Origin: Endothia cerciana
Taxonomy: Eukaryota; Ascomycota; Sordariomycetes; Diaporthales; Cryphonectriaceae
Direction of reading: 5' to 3'
DNA: 64,000 bases
Assembly (NCBI GenBank): GCA_026119935.1
Contig: JALRMH010000039.1
Location: forward strand, 310,001-374,000
The translations under genes were made by a program, and so were the position numbers. How positions within the stretch are numbered: the stretch's first letter is position 1; each line of letters starts with the position of its first letter. Positions 32,503-44,340 of this stretch are shown one piece after another. The notes under the pieces were generated by a model. That model saw only the letters and a list, made by a program, of their open reading frames with translations. It was not told where the DNA came from and searched no databases.

Positions 32503-33706
32503 ATGGCGACAATGCTTAGGTATGCCAAGGACCAACCCCAGGGGTTTTCTAACAAGATTGAGAACGTCGCCGTCACCGGGGTAGGTGTCTATCCAGACCC
32601 AGTATTTATTACCTCGGCTCTAGAGACTAATGAATCTCTACAATAGGCGGGAGGCCGCATGGGAAAGCTAATTACCCAGGCGCTTCTTGAAACTGGCAAG
32701 CATGTTGTGACTGCCATTACCCGCCCTGGCAGCGATATCGCCACCTTTCCCCACGGCGTGAACATTGTCCAGGCCGACTATAGCGGCGATGATGACACAG
32801 CGCTTGTTCCCACACTCAGCGGACAACATGCTCTAATCATCACCATGTCGGTCACAGCGCCTCCTAACACGATCCCGAAGTTGATCAGGGCCGCTGTCAA
32901 GGCAGGCGTAAAATACGTCCTCCCCAACTGGTTTGGCCAAGATGCGGCCAACCAGTCGCTATGCGACGACTCGGGGCTCACCCCAATGCGTGATAGAGTC
33001 CTCGCCGAGTTCACAAATATAGATCCGAGCTCGACAGCGTTCTTCCTGCTGAACTGTAACTTTTGGTATGAGTTCAGTCTAGGCGGCGGGCCGGACCGTT
33101 TTGGCTTTGACTTCAAAAAGCGGTCCTTGATGCTGTTTGATGGAGGAAACGTGGCCATCAATGTGACAACCTGGCCCCAGGTGTGCAGATCTTTGGACCT
33201 CCTGAGAGAATCTAGGAAGGTCAGTCGCTTATTTGCCCATTCTACCTTAGTGTGCCCGCGCCGTCGCAAGCCTGCTCAGTCTAAACGAGCTCCCGGCTGA
33301 CGAGTCAGACAATTCACACACGCTTTCTCAATTTGCCAACAAGGGCGTCTATATATCCAGCTTCCGTCTGACGCAGCGGGATATGTTTGAGAGCGTCAAG
33401 CGCGTCACAAACACTTCAGATCAAGATTGGACCATAACTCATGGGCCGGCTGAACAGCGCTGGAACGAGGCCCGCGACGCCGTACAACAAGGCAACGTTG
33501 GAGCTTTTAGCAAGATGCTCTACAGTCGGAACTTCTTCCCCAATGGTGGTGGTGACTATGAGTCTAGGGTGCAGCTTCACAATGACTTGCTACACTTACC
33601 AAAGGAGGACCTTGACAAGGCGACGGCTGAAGCCGTCCGTATAGGGCTGAACGACGAGGTGATAAAGGCGCACGAGGCCAGAGTCAGGTCACTAACATCT
33701 CCGTGA
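32503..33706 (+). CDS. NmrA-like NAD(P)-binding oxidoreductase (isoflavone-reductase-like)
   Basis: Atypical SDR of about 368 aa. Exons 32503-32580, 32647-33219 and 33251-33706; the first intron splits the dinucleotide motif (NVAVTGAGGRMGKLITQALLETGKHVVTAITRPGSD, glycine loop GAGGRMG). The second intron is only 31 bases. Further marks: VNIVQADYSGDDDTALVPTLSGQHALIITMS, AVKAGVKYVLPNWFGQDAANQSL (the region where this family positions its substrate), NCNFWYEFSLGGG, and DGGNVAINVTTWPQVCRSL. The C-terminal half (SFRLTQRDMFESVKRVTNTSDQDWTI) resembles fungal CipA/isoflavone-reductase-like proteins found in secondary-metabolite loci and aromatic catabolism. Some NmrA proteins are regulators without enzymatic activity; here a reductase role is only inferred. 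Confidence 0.82.
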
Positions 33707-34983
33707 TGTGAATTTTTCAAACCGAGAAGATTCTGTTAGGCATTCCCACAGATTAATATGATTTATTTACGGGATGTTTCAACTGTGATGTGATGGGCTG
33801 GTTCGATCGATCACTCGCCGAGATGGCTAGCAGCCTCCACCTTGCAGTGTGGTTCTCGGCTCTATAAATACTTGGTATTGAATTTCTGGATAGCACAGAC
33901 ATCCACCACGAATGGTAATGTCGTATTGACCGTGGCTCCATAGGGAAGACCAAAGACGCCGCAGGGCCAGTCTGGGTTTCGGGGGGAGGGGAGGTTCCCA
34001 TGTTGAAAGCGGTTTGCTGACCATGTCATAGTCACTAGGTCACCGTGCAACTGGTCAGACAAATGCATCCAGAGTTCTATGAATCTTCAATTGTCCTGTC
34101 CCTATGGTTTTATGTGCGAGGCGGCGACGCGGAGCCCGGTGGTGCCAAGGATGTTGGTGCTTAGACGGGTGAGGCCACTGGTGTGGCAAACGAACCGATG
34201 AAACTTCAGGGTCGAAATGGCCCATAGCGGAGAGAACATGCAGGGGTGTGTCGTCTGAGAGAGGCGAGGCTTTCGCGATAGTTATACGTAGACCGCATAG
34301 TGGTTATCTTCTTGGTGATCGCGAGTCACTCACAGTGGTCCAGATATCAGCCCCTCATTCTCTTTCAACAAGCCCTGCCATCCACCCCTTTTGCTGACGG
34401 TAATACCTCCGACACCATTACAAAGGAGTTTCAGGTGGTGATGAGCTTCCATAAGCTTCAAATGGCTAGGACACTTCTGGGCATCAACCACCAGGAAGCT
34501 ATAAACGTCACGCAGCGGGCAACTTTTCATTGACAAATGATGGGAGAGTAAGAAGGGTGTAAACGTGGGCTCTAATGACTTCACTTAGTTGGTTCAGTAG
34601 ATGGCCCAAAAATGATTGAAAGCCCCCAGCTTCGGTCATTGAATTTGCAGGTAAATGAGCAAATCAGCTTCGCAAAGGAATACCTGACTGCACTATCTTT
34701 GGTCAGACGGTGAGGTTGTCTTAGATCGAATATAGACCTACTTCAAATGCTACCATCTCAAGGAGGCATTGCACCTTCTCACTGTAACTACTACTTTTGA
34801 AAGCCCTGAGGCTGCCCCCAGAGCAAATCTCTCGTGCTTTTGTCCGACTTCTTACGGAGCTGGACTTCATAGAGAGCAACATGATCTTCTCCGTACACCA
34901 TGCGGGGGTTGTCCACTGGCACTCTTGACACAACACAAAGATAGATCCCAGAGACAGCTAGTTCGTATCAAAGCTTTGCCAGG
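33707..34983. other. Convergent intergenic region
   Basis: Between the 3' ends of the NmrA-like and DHA2 genes, 1.28 kb, longer than a usual terminator region. No frame above 85 codons looks coding. Confidence 0.45.
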
Positions 34984-36943
34984 TCATGCGGACGTGACAT
35001 AGGCGGCGTTTTGCCGCCTGCCTTCCCTCCATTCCATCAATATTTTCCTCCTCGCTTCCTCCCCAGCCAGCCCCGTCTTGACCTCCACATGAGTTGTCTC
35101 AAGGTGATTGTGGCGGATAAGCATGCCAAATAGTAGACCTGCGCCAGCGAAACACACTGCAACGACCCAAATGTTCCTCACAGCCATCCAATACACCTGG
35201 CGAACGATACTCCTCTGTGAGCTACTTAAGGTCTTAATCACCAGTATGTTGGCCTGCGCACTCGCTCCGGAAAAGAGCTCGGCGGTCGATGCACCCAGCA
35301 GCTTGACGAGCTTGTCCTGCTCCGCGTCCATCTTATTTGCGAAGGTTGCCGAGCCGATGACGACACCGATGGCGCTCGCAACATTTCGGACGAGAAAAAA
35401 AGAGGCCGTCGCCGCGGCATTGTCCTGGGCGGAGAGGTTCCCCTGCAGTGCAATCAGGGGAGGCTGAAAGAGGATGCCGATACCGAGGCCGGTTATGAGC
35501 TGGTAGATGATGATTTTGGACCATAATCTCGAGTCTGGGAGATTGTAGAATAATCCCAGCCCCAAAATCATCAAACAGAACCCTAGGTAGATGCAATCTA
35601 GGTAGCGACCCTTCTTCTTGACATAGTTGTTGGCACACACCTGCCCAATGGACAATGTCAGGGCGAAAGGCAATAAAAGTACGCCGGAGAGGAGTGGCGA
35701 AGCACCGAGAACGGATTGGCAGTAGAGTGGCAAGAAATAAGTGTTTTCCGTCACAACAACGCCATGGAATAGCCCAATGGCAAGGATGGCAAAATTGTGG
35801 ATGTTGGCGTACAAGTGTGTCGGAACGATGGGGTTTCGAGCAAAGTGCCACTCTATAGTGATGAATGCCACAAGAACCGCGAAGCCAAAGACCAGCAAAC
35901 AGAGGACTGTCGCTGATGCCCAAGGTTGAGTGGTTCCGCCGAACTCGAGTCCCAGAAGGAACATTAGAAGGCCCCCGACAAGGGTAATCGTACCGGCCCA
36001 GTCGATGGCTTTGAGGCCCGAGACGATCGGGGTGTCAGGAGTCTCCAGCTTGAGCATGCAAGCAATCACGACGAAGGTCGTCCCAGAAATCGGCACTGTG
36101 GGTTATTTCTGGTCAACCATCTAGTCTGAGGGAAGGACCACTTAGCAAGAACGGACTTACGATTGATGTAGAAGCACCATCTCCACGATGCGCCTTCAGT
36201 CAAGCCACCTCCTATCAGAGGCCCGAGCGTGTTTGCGACGCTCCAAACTACGCCCGTAATGGCATAGTATTTCCCCCGTTCTCTTGAGGGCAAGATCAAC
36301 TTTAACTCATAAGATTTTGTGTAAAGGCACAGACTCACCTCGGAGAGAAGAGGTCCCCGACTATGATGTTGACCAAAGAAACAATGCCTCCAGCTGGTAC
36401 TCCTTGAGTGACTCTACCGACCAAAAGCATCGGCAGACTCACAGCAGCGCCACATAACGTACTTCCGAGAAAGAAGATGGCTACTGCAACGAGGAGGATG
36501 GACTTTCGACCCCAAATGTCGCTCAATTTGGCCCAGATCGGAGCTACGACGGCCCCTGATAGCATGAAGGCTGTACCAACCCAGGTGAATGCTGATGTCG
36601 ACTGGAAGTGATCGGCAATTGTTGGCAGCGCTGTTGTCACGATAGTTACGTCAAGGGCAGCCAGGAAAACGGCCATCTGTCAAGCATGGTTTAGGATGGT
36701 AACCAAGATCGATTGCAAGGGACTTACGCATAATGTGACCATCATGATGACTGTCTCGAGACGTGATCGGTTGCCCTTGGCCTGGTCTCGGTCAGGTGTA
36801 TCGGGACCATTCCCAGCCTCCGGCTCCGCCGGGTTGATGCCAGGCTCGGAATACTTCAAAGTTGCTAGAGCAGAAGTATCTCCCGAAGCCTCATTTGAAG
36901 TCGGTCTCATAGTGGCCTCCGAGGACTCGCTCGTCGGCTTCAT
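34984..36943 (-). CDS. MFS multidrug/toxin efflux carrier, DHA2 type
   Basis: Drug:H+ antiporter with about 14 predicted helices and about 595 aa. Exons 36943-36728, 36676-36339, 36282-36161 and 36095-34984 join in frame. The N-terminal 70 residues are acidic and hydrophilic. Then come AVFLAALDVTIVTTALPTIADHF (helix 1, motif D1), FTWVGTAFMLSGAVVAPIWAKLSDIWGRKSILL (motif A), GRVTQGVPAGGIVSLVNIIVGDLFSPRERGKYYAITGVVWSVANTLGPLIGGGLTEGASWRWCFYINLP (motifs B and C, antiporter signature), and later SFFLVRNVASAIGVVIGSATFANKM. Such carriers in fungi export self-made toxic metabolites or confer drug tolerance. It lies at the edge of the opine-type locus, so product export is a reasonable inference. Confidence 0.88.
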
Positions 36944-37767
36944 GTTCGATGAGGTATGTCTAGCGATTCAGTTAATGAAGACCAGTATATTTCAATGTTC
37001 CACGAGGAAGAGAGCTTCTGTGCGGGGCAAGAATGAGGAACGCGATGACCCATAGCCGCCGCATGTCCGTCTGACAGCCGCTTGCGCAGGTCACCGGGGT
37101 ACAGTACCGTACGCCCTTGTCATCCTCCATCTGGATGCGAAGTTGGTATTCAAGGCCCAGCGTTGGAGAATCTCGAGGGATCAGACCATGTAATTACAGG
37201 GACCGGCTACAATATATAAAAAGACCGGTATAGGCCACCAGAAAACGACCGGCACGAAGCCGATATACTATGGTATCGCGCAGAAAAAAGAGCACCCTAG
37301 CTGAATATAGGTGGTCAGTGGGTCTTGTCCCTCCTTGATGGCATCTTCCCACGCAAATATCAGTGGGTCGCCACGAAAGAAGCTCCACAGAACCTGACCA
37401 GGCTGCCCAATAATACCCGTACCACCATAGGAGTGGCTTCTTCTTGGGATAGTTAAAGGCTCTCACACTAGAATCGATTCGAAGATCACTGGACAGAGTT
37501 GACTGGTTCTCATTGCTTTGAGATTCCCTCGCCCTTCTCCCCCCGAGAGACACAGCAAGTTGAACAATTTCTTCTACGTCACGTTCGTGTAAAAAATCAA
37601 GAAATGATGAGTCGACGATGTTGAGACCACAAGAACCGAACGAGCTTTGCTTAGTCCAACGTGTTCTGCATTGAATCCTGTGCGCCTTCGTCAGGCCACC
37701 GTCTTCCGCTGAACTCCTTCAACCTCACATCTCAGTGACTCGCAGGCTGCGTGGCTACAGTAAACTC
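36944..37767. other. Upstream region of DHA2 gene, no other gene recognised
   Basis: Holds the presumed DHA2 promoter and the 3' flank of the BNR_4 protein gene. A 119-codon frame at 37194-37553 (minus) has no recognisable domain and lacks supportive context. Confidence 0.4.
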
Positions 37768-39217
37768 TTATATCTCAAAGTCTAGCACAACCACATTCCT
37801 TTGTGAATCACCTGCATCTTTCTTGATGAACAACGACAACACATTCGCTGTCTCCAACCTAGGGCTGTCGATGAGCGGCTCGCCTGTGAGGCCTCTCCCG
37901 ACCCAAGCATCTTTGTAGCTTCCGTACGAGTCGGCTTTCGTTGCTCGTAGAATCCTTATTGTTGGAGTCGTCGTCTCTGGCAGAATTACAAGCAGGTCGT
38001 CGTCTTTGGTAATGGCTAACTTGCCTCGCCTAGGTCCATCAATGGGCAGGATGCTTGCGGAGGTCCAATTGCCTTTGCAACCTCAGGGTCAGCCACGTGT
38101 ATTGCCAGCCGCGCACAAAATAATCAGGCCAGGGACCTCGTACCTTGAGGGGAACGGTAATAGTGTTTCCACATATATCTCCCGTCCAACGTGTCCCTGT
38201 TCAAGACGTGCACACCCCCATCATGGTCAACCGCCTGCGACTCCTGATTCATCAGTCCGCTCCGCTTCGGGATTTCAAACGCCACGATGCCCTCGGCGTC
38301 GTTCCTGATGGTCTGACCCTGCTTCAGATCGGCAATGACATCCCCCTTCCCATTACGCCAGGTGTATCCCAGGTCCTCGGAGTAAGCATAGCAGATGTTG
38401 TGGTTATTCTCCGCCCCGTTCGGCCCAGCTTGCTGTTTGTGCTTCGTGTCCGCCGCGTCGTCCCAGCCCTCGTACCAGACAAATCCCCGGTATACCCATG
38501 TGACGTGCAGCCTACCGTTGCGGAAGTCCCAGCCGTGCACATAGGGGTTACTCTCGACACCGGTGAGGGGGGTCCCGACAAACTCCCAAAAACCTGTCCC
38601 CGAGCGGTATAGGTAGAGATGGTCTGAGCCAAGCCCCGCTTTACCGTCGCGGAGAGACATGAATAGGACTTCTGGACCTAGGCTGCCGAGGCGCGGGTAA
38701 GTCACGTAGCTGAAGTGTCTGTGGCTGCTGGGGATGCCCGGAAGGTAGTCCAGCGTAGGGGTGAAGAGAGACGAGTCCCATTGGTAGGCCGTGGGATTCT
38801 GGGCCAGTCCTTGGACCGAGTGTCGATATCGGAGACTTTGCGTCAGTCAGCATGAGCTATGAGGCATGGCAGTGTTCCCTGTAGCCTTGCTTACGCATCA
38901 CAATGATGGTCATAGGACAGATGAATAGTGCCATTCCCACGGCAAATACCTATCTGCACTGTATTGTGGCCGTCGTCTGTCTTCTGCGGGTAGTCCTCGA
39001 ACACAAGAGTTTCCCATGGTCCATCGGGGAGCCTTCTCCTGGAAAGATGTACGAAAAGAGACTCAGTAGGCTCTGGTGGCGGACTGCTGTAGAACGCAGC
39101 ATACTGCCAGCCATTGAACGAAGTCAGGGCATCCTGCTGGAAAGCGTAGCCATTTATGGCATGCTTCCTATGCACCGGATTCAAACCCAGGATCGTAAAC
39201 GTGGGTTCGTTTAGCAT
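37768..39217 (-). CDS. BNR_4-type beta-propeller protein, possible PL42-like polysaccharide lyase
   Basis: Exons 39217-38895, 38835-38144 and 38072-37768 give about 440 aa. The protein is built of propeller blades rather than a Rossmann or barrel fold: FNGWQYAAFYSS, TDDGHNTVQIGICRGNGTIHLSYDHHCDALRYRHSVQG (a block typical of BNR_4 proteins, with a His pair), YPRLGSLGPEVLFMSLRDGKAGLGSDHLYLYR, NPYVHGWDFRNGRLHVTWVYRG, NICYAYSEDLGYTWRNGKG, VDHDGGVHVLNRD. The call to a rhamnose-glucuronate lyase (PL42, known from Fusarium) or another BNR-propeller lyase is a guess from fold and phylogenetic distribution. I see no secretion signal at this start, so an upstream first exon may be missing. Divergent from a sugar/quinate permease, suggesting breakdown and uptake of a plant or fungal polysaccharide. 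Confidence 0.65.
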
Positions 39218-40636
39218 GCCGTCTTTCTATGTGCTCAACAGATGCGGGTAACCGAGTATCAGATACAGGCTGGAAAACTTCCGAAGGGAGTGCTAGGGCG
39301 CTTGAGGATCCCGAGATGTCATATCGCCTCTCCTCACTTCAGGGCTGCAGGGATCTCTTGCGTCGTTTCCGAAGAAGAGAGCCTCATCGTTCTGCTGGAG
39401 TGTCGTTTTCAAAGAGCTTCGGCCGCAGAATACCCCAGATGCAAGGCGCTTGTTTCATTCGTGGATAAATTCGATAAGCAGCCTGGACATCGATCGTCAG
39501 GTCTCATCGCGCATCCAGGACATCCCGCAGGAGATGCTAGCTTGTACATATGTAGTACTTAGTATTAGTGGGAACTTTGTGTGATATTTGTGACTTGTAA
39601 CCTGTCAGCTGGACAGCTTGAGGCATCCACTAGCCAAAACCCGAGGGCAAGACCGCAGTCCGAGGAGCAATGGATTGCACAGGTCCCAGCGAGAATGAGT
39701 GGCAATGCTCGGTCCGCAACGGCCCGGTAGATGGGAGAAGAAGTGGTCGACAGTACGGAGTAGATAATGAGTGGGTCTTTGGGTTCGTATGTTCTCGCCG
39801 TCAAGGTTCCCCGCAGAACACTGGCATGTCAAAGCTGATAGCGAATCCTGCAAGGTCTCCGCTTCCCCAGATTGGGTCCAACGGTCCAGGGTCATAATCT
39901 GGATTCATCGGCCCTTTCGAGGAAGGTGGCCTGATTATTGAGTTATGGGGGGTGAGGTTCGCAGACTGGCTGCCTCTTAGCAACCCGGGCTGTGTACTGG
40001 ATATATAGGAAGCCACATGGTATACGTGCCCCGAGCAGCAGCGCCTGAATCCAGAAAAGAGCTTGGCACTAAAGCAGACGTGCCTCGAGAATTCGGATCT
40101 GGATTCTGCGGCTGGAAGGAGGGCCTTCCTATCCGTCTCCCAGCACGGTGGTGTGGGTGGTAACGCGGCCTGCGATGTACACTTGCAATCCATCACACCC
40201 CACCAGGTACAGCCGCGCCCATCACCACACAACACGCAGACGATGTAACATCCAGGACTCTCGACACCCATGCGATAGTGGAGTCGCCGTGCCGGGACAA
40301 GCAACAGCCAAGTCCATCTCGGAGGTTCATCCGGGTGCGGAGGCGCCTGCAGATGTGGTTGGGGTGCATCGCGAGGATCAAGTCCTGTTCGTGAAAGACT
40401 CCCGCCTATAAGGCTTACGGCCTGTCTTAAGAGTGTATAACTACTTCTCTTAATAGCGATGCGGTGCTCTTTTCTGTCGCCTCTTTGCTGGCTTTGTTTT
40501 GCTCTTGTAATATTTTGAAGTATCCTGTAGCCAAATCGCCCATCATCATATTTGGCTGCAGCATCATAACCCTCGACAACGAGGTTGCTTCCTCCTACCC
40601 CTCGGCAAACCACGCGAGCCACACCCGACCGTCAAG
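39218..40636. promoter_or_regulatory. Divergent promoter region, BNR_4 gene / permease gene
   Basis: 1.4 kb between the two divergent starts. Likely contains shared regulatory sites and possibly a missed first exon of the BNR_4 gene. A 273-codon antisense frame at 39801-40622 was considered and not accepted. Confidence 0.4.
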
Positions 40637-42511
40637 ATGACAACGACCACCAGGATCCTGCAAAGGATCGTCCACAATGAAGCCAGTACGCGACTACAAG
40701 CCCTCACATATAAGCCTGCCGTAACAGCCACGGGATGCGAGCTCAAGCGCAACGTCTCTCTCGCCAGGCCACTTAAATCTTCTTTCACCACCTCCTGAGA
40801 GCCGGAAACAAAGACTGACGCTTCTCTTTTCTTCCTAGTGGCGACTGACCCGCCTGAGATCTATGGCTGGCGTGTCTACCTCCTCGCCTGCAGCGCCTGC
40901 TTCGGTGCCATGTCCTTCGGGTGGGACTCCTCGGTTATTGGAGGCGTAATTACACTCAAGCCCTTCATCGACAACTATCACCTCGGCACGCCCGACTCCC
41001 TTGCGGAGCAGAACCTCTCGGCCAATATCGTCTCCACCCTGCAGGCGGGCTGCTTTGTCGGCGCCCTCGCTGCCTCGCCGCTCACGGACCGCTGGGGCCG
41101 CAAGTGGTTACTGATTGCCAACTCGCTCCTCATCCTTATCGGCGTCATTTTCCAGTCCGCAGCGTCAGGGAATTTAGCAGCCATGTACGTTGGTCGCTTT
41201 GTTGGCGGGGTGGGGGTCGGCGCCGCGAGCGCAATTAACCCTCTATATGTGAGCGAGAATGCGCCGCGGGCGATCAGAGGGCTGTTGACGGGGATGTACC
41301 AGCTGTTTATTGTGACGGGCGGGATGATTGCGTTCTGGATCAACTATTCCGTGTCCATCCATTTCAAGGGCGCATCCATGTATATCTTCCCGCTAGCGAT
41401 CCAGGCTTTGCCTGCGCTGCTGCTGTGCGGGTGCATGATGTTGTGCAATGAGTCACCGCGGTGGCTTGCGCGGAAAGACAGATGGGAGGAGGCTAAGGCC
41501 GTGCTGGCGAGGCTGAGAAACCTGCCGATGACGCACCCGTATCTCGAAGAGGAGTTCCAGGAGATTGTGGACCAGCTCGAGCACGAGAGGCGGTTGGTTG
41601 GGGACGCCACGGCGTGGAATCTACAGAAGGAGATGTGGACGATCAAGGGGAATCGGAACCGCGCGCTGATTTCGATCTGGCTCATGATCTGCCAGCAGAT
41701 GACTGGAACGAACGCTATTAACACGTACGCACCGACGATCTTCCAGGATTTGGGCATTACCGGCACATCGACGTCCCTGTTCAGCACGGGCGTGTACGGC
41801 ATCGTCAAGTTCATCTCGTGTGCGGCCTTCTTGCTGTTCATGGCGGACTCGTTCGGGCGTCGGCGATCGCTGCTCCTCAGCTCGATTTGCCAGGGCATTT
41901 GCATGTTCTATATCGGGTTATATGTGCGCATCTCGCCCCCTGTTTCGGGGGAGCCAGTGTCTCCACAAGGATATATGGCCCTGGTGTGCATTTTCTTGTT
42001 CGCAATGTGAGTTCCTTCCCGTCAAGCTTCCCTGCATATCGAAGGGGTCGCAAATTCTGACGTTCGGGGCACAGGTTCTTCCAATTTGGATGGGGTCCGG
42101 CTTGCTGGATCTACGCATCCGAGATTCCCACCGCTCGGCTCAGGTCGATGAATGTATCGTATGCTGCAGCAACACAGTGGCTGTTCAACTTCGTCGTCAG
42201 CAGAGCCGTGCCCACGATGTTGATCACCGTGGGGGCTCATGGCTATGGGTGAGTTTATCAGTGTTGTGAACAACCCAATGTCAAGTCTTTCGTTGACAAT
42301 CGAGAATAGGACATACCTCATATTCGGGAGCTTTTGCTTCAGTATGTTCTTCTTCGTGTGGTTTTTCGTTCCAGAAACGAAGGGTCTGTCTCTTGAGGCT
42401 ATGGACAAACTGTTCGGTGTCACCGAGGACAGCAAGACGGACTTGGTCGCGAAGCCAGAGTTCGTGGAGTCTAAAGCGCAAGCAGAGACGGCAGAGATCG
42501 AGGTCCGTTGA
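40637..42511 (+). CDS. MFS quinate/sugar permease (QutD-like)
   Basis: Twelve-helix sugar-porter family carrier of about 540 aa. Exons 40637-40685, 40839-42006, 42075-42248 and 42310-42511. The first exon encodes MTTTTRILQRIVHNEA and supplies the A of the next codon; this start is what gives an in-frame ATG. Family marks: EIYGWRVYLLACSACFGAMSFGWDSSVIGGVITL, ADRWGRKW-type motif (TDRWGRKWLL), GRFVGGVGVGAASAINPLYVSENAPRAIRGLLTGMYQ, NESPRWLARKDRWEEAKAVLARLRNLP, MICQQMTGTNAINTYAPTIF, MADSFGRRRSLLL, FQFGWGPACWIYASEIPTARLRSMNVS, and VPETKGLSLEAMDKLFG. Sequence style is that of fungal quinate permeases and related sugar carriers; the actual cargo is unknown. Divergent from the BNR_4 protein gene. Confidence 0.9.
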
Positions 42512-42720
42512 GAGCTGAAAACATCAAAGCGGTGATGTGTAGAGACCAATTGGGTAATTCAAAACAATTAGTCTATCAGCATTACCGTCGCAATCAGAAC
42601 ACTTTCTGGGGCTATCAAACCCATTTTTGAAAGAGTAGCGTTCGTGCAACTGGTGACATCTGTTTCGGGTAACTCGATGACGTGAGTGACTGGGTGAACC
42701 CATTTTCGTAGACCTCAGTC

Positions 42721-44340
42721 TCATCTCGTCTCTGTATCCTCGCCCACAGTATAGGCCCTGGCGATACCACCTCTACCATTCTCTATCGTAGCGGTCCCCT
42801 CATCTTCAAAATCGCTGCCAAGGCCTTGCCATGTTCTTTGCGAGCGCAAATACTGGGCTCCAGGGCTCAGAACCCCGTTAATCGTCGCCAGCTCCGCTTT
42901 CGGGCGCAGGGCCAGATCTGCGGACTGTCCGCTTGTGCTCTGGCTTGCATCTTGCTCATTCGGCTGCACAGCCTTGCGCATCGGTCGCGCGGTGTGGACA
43001 AGCTTGCCGGTCCGCAGATCGAACACTGGCACGTCGGACTCGTCCTCATCGACCTCGACACCGCTGTCTCCAGTGGCAGCCTCGTCTGACTTCTGCGCGC
43101 GTTCTGCGCTTGGCTCTCCCTCCCCGACGGCCTTGACGCTTTCGATTCCACCCCACCAGCTTAATCCCCAAACTCGTTCCTCGTCGGGCATGAGCGCGAC
43201 TTCCAGCTCAAACGGCGTCAGAACAGGCTGGTAGAAACCGGCATCTTCCTCGACTAGACTGCTCTCCCAGCAGCCGACGATAACCCACCCTTCGATCTCG
43301 GAGAAGTTTGCCAGCTTGGCCGGATTCAGTTTTCCCACAACCACAGTGTAGCTCTTCTTCCCAGCTGTAGCGACCTGTTTCCGGATGGCATCAATGGACG
43401 ACAGGTAGTTAGCCACTGATAATGTGTTCACCAGAATGCCGATTATGCCAGCTGACGTGAGGTTGAGGAGTTTGGCGTATCGGCGACCTAGGAGGCCTCG
43501 TGTAGTGTGCGTAGGAGAGTAGTAAGAGGTAGAGTCAGATTCTGAGGTTGGGAAGATGTGAAGGGAGGCGACCCGGGAGGCAAGAGCGAGTAGAAGCGCT
43601 GTCGGTGGTGACGAGATATGGAACACGCAATAGTCCTTCAGTTCGATATCCTCTGCCCCGCCGGCAGCTGTGTCCTGGTATTCTGGGCTTATGATGGCTC
43701 TGTTCGGTATGCTCCCGAGCGGATTGTGTTGTATCCTCGTAGACAACAGCTCCTTGTATCCCCTCTCCCGAATGCGCCGGTATAGCTCGGCCACGTGGTC
43801 TTGATACGCGACATCGGCCATTAGCACCACCTTGGCCTCCTTGTCGGGGAATTCGGACTCGAATGATCGTATCGCCGCGTCGAGGTCAAGTCTGTGTTTG
43901 GTGAAGACGTATATGACCGGTAGCCTAGAGGTCGGGGACAGACATGACCGGCCATAGTGTACGACAACGTCGGCGTCAACATGCTCAGCAGCAATCTCGT
44001 CGACGCAGCATGCGCTGTAGGAAGTGTCTGCCAGGATCCATATCCTCTCCTTCGCGGGTGGTGCTTCACCCATCTCCTGGCCTCCTCCTACTCCATCGAG
44101 CTCTCTTTGTAACAGATCGACTACTCTTGGGGCATCTCCAAGCACGTGGTCCGGGAACTGCAGGGCGATCCTCTTTCTGCCTTCATCTCGACATTCTTTG
44201 GCCGTCCGTTCGACCTCGTAGATCTCTCGAAGCTCGTCGTCGGACCGCGCGTTGACCGAGGTCGTGTCTGGCTTTTGATATTCGAACAGGTGGTCCTCTG
44301 GTGTCGAGAGCACGGGCGCGGCTGTGAGCTCCTCGGCCAT
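42721..44340 (-). CDS. DPH2: Diphthamide biosynthesis protein 2
   Basis: Single-exon 539-aa protein, start ATG 44340. DPH2 pairs with DPH1 in the radical-SAM-like Fe-S enzyme that adds the 3-amino-3-carboxypropyl group to a His of elongation factor 2, the first step of diphthamide formation, in the cytosol. Visible: EIYEVERTAKECRDEGRKRIALQFPDHVLGDAPRVVDLLQ near the N-terminus, ILADTSYSACCVDEIAAEHVDADVVVHYGRSCLSPTSRLPVIYVF (the first conserved Cys region), the segment GLLGRRYAKLLNLTSAGIIGILVNTLSVANYLSSID, VVVGKLNPAKLANFSEIEGWVIVGCWESSLVEEDAGFYQPVLTPFELEVAL (second conserved Cys), and a disordered acidic tail. Length is normal for fungi. Identity is very likely. Confidence 0.95.
   Translation of the reverse strand: MAEELTAAPVLSTPEDHLFEYQKPDTTSVNARSDDELREIYEVERTAKECRDEGRKRIALQFPDHVLGDAPRVVDLLQRELDGVGGGQEMGEAPPAKERIWILADTSYSACCVDEIAAEHVDADVVVHYGRSCLSPTSRLPVIYVFTKHRLDLDAAIRSFESEFPDKEAKVVLMADVAYQDHVAELYRRIRERGYKELLSTRIQHNPLGSIPNRAIISPEYQDTAAGGAEDIELKDYCVFHISSPPTALLLALASRVASLHIFPTSESDSTSYYSPTHTTRGLLGRRYAKLLNLTSAGIIGILVNTLSVANYLSSIDAIRKQVATAGKKSYTVVVGKLNPAKLANFSEIEGWVIVGCWESSLVEEDAGFYQPVLTPFELEVALMPDEERVWGLSWWGGIESVKAVGEGEPSAERAQKSDEAATGDSGVEVDEDESDVPVFDLRTGKLVHTARPMRKAVQPNEQDASQSTSGQSADLALRPKAELATINGVLSPGAQYLRSQRTWQGLGSDFEDEGTATIENGRGGIARAYTVGEDTETR

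Noticed and set aside
37194..37553. 119-codon minus frame
   Set aside because: No domain and no supporting context; kept as intergenic.
39801..40622. 273-codon minus-strand frame upstream of the permease
   Set aside because: Lies in a promoter region, has no domain, and its starts are not supported.
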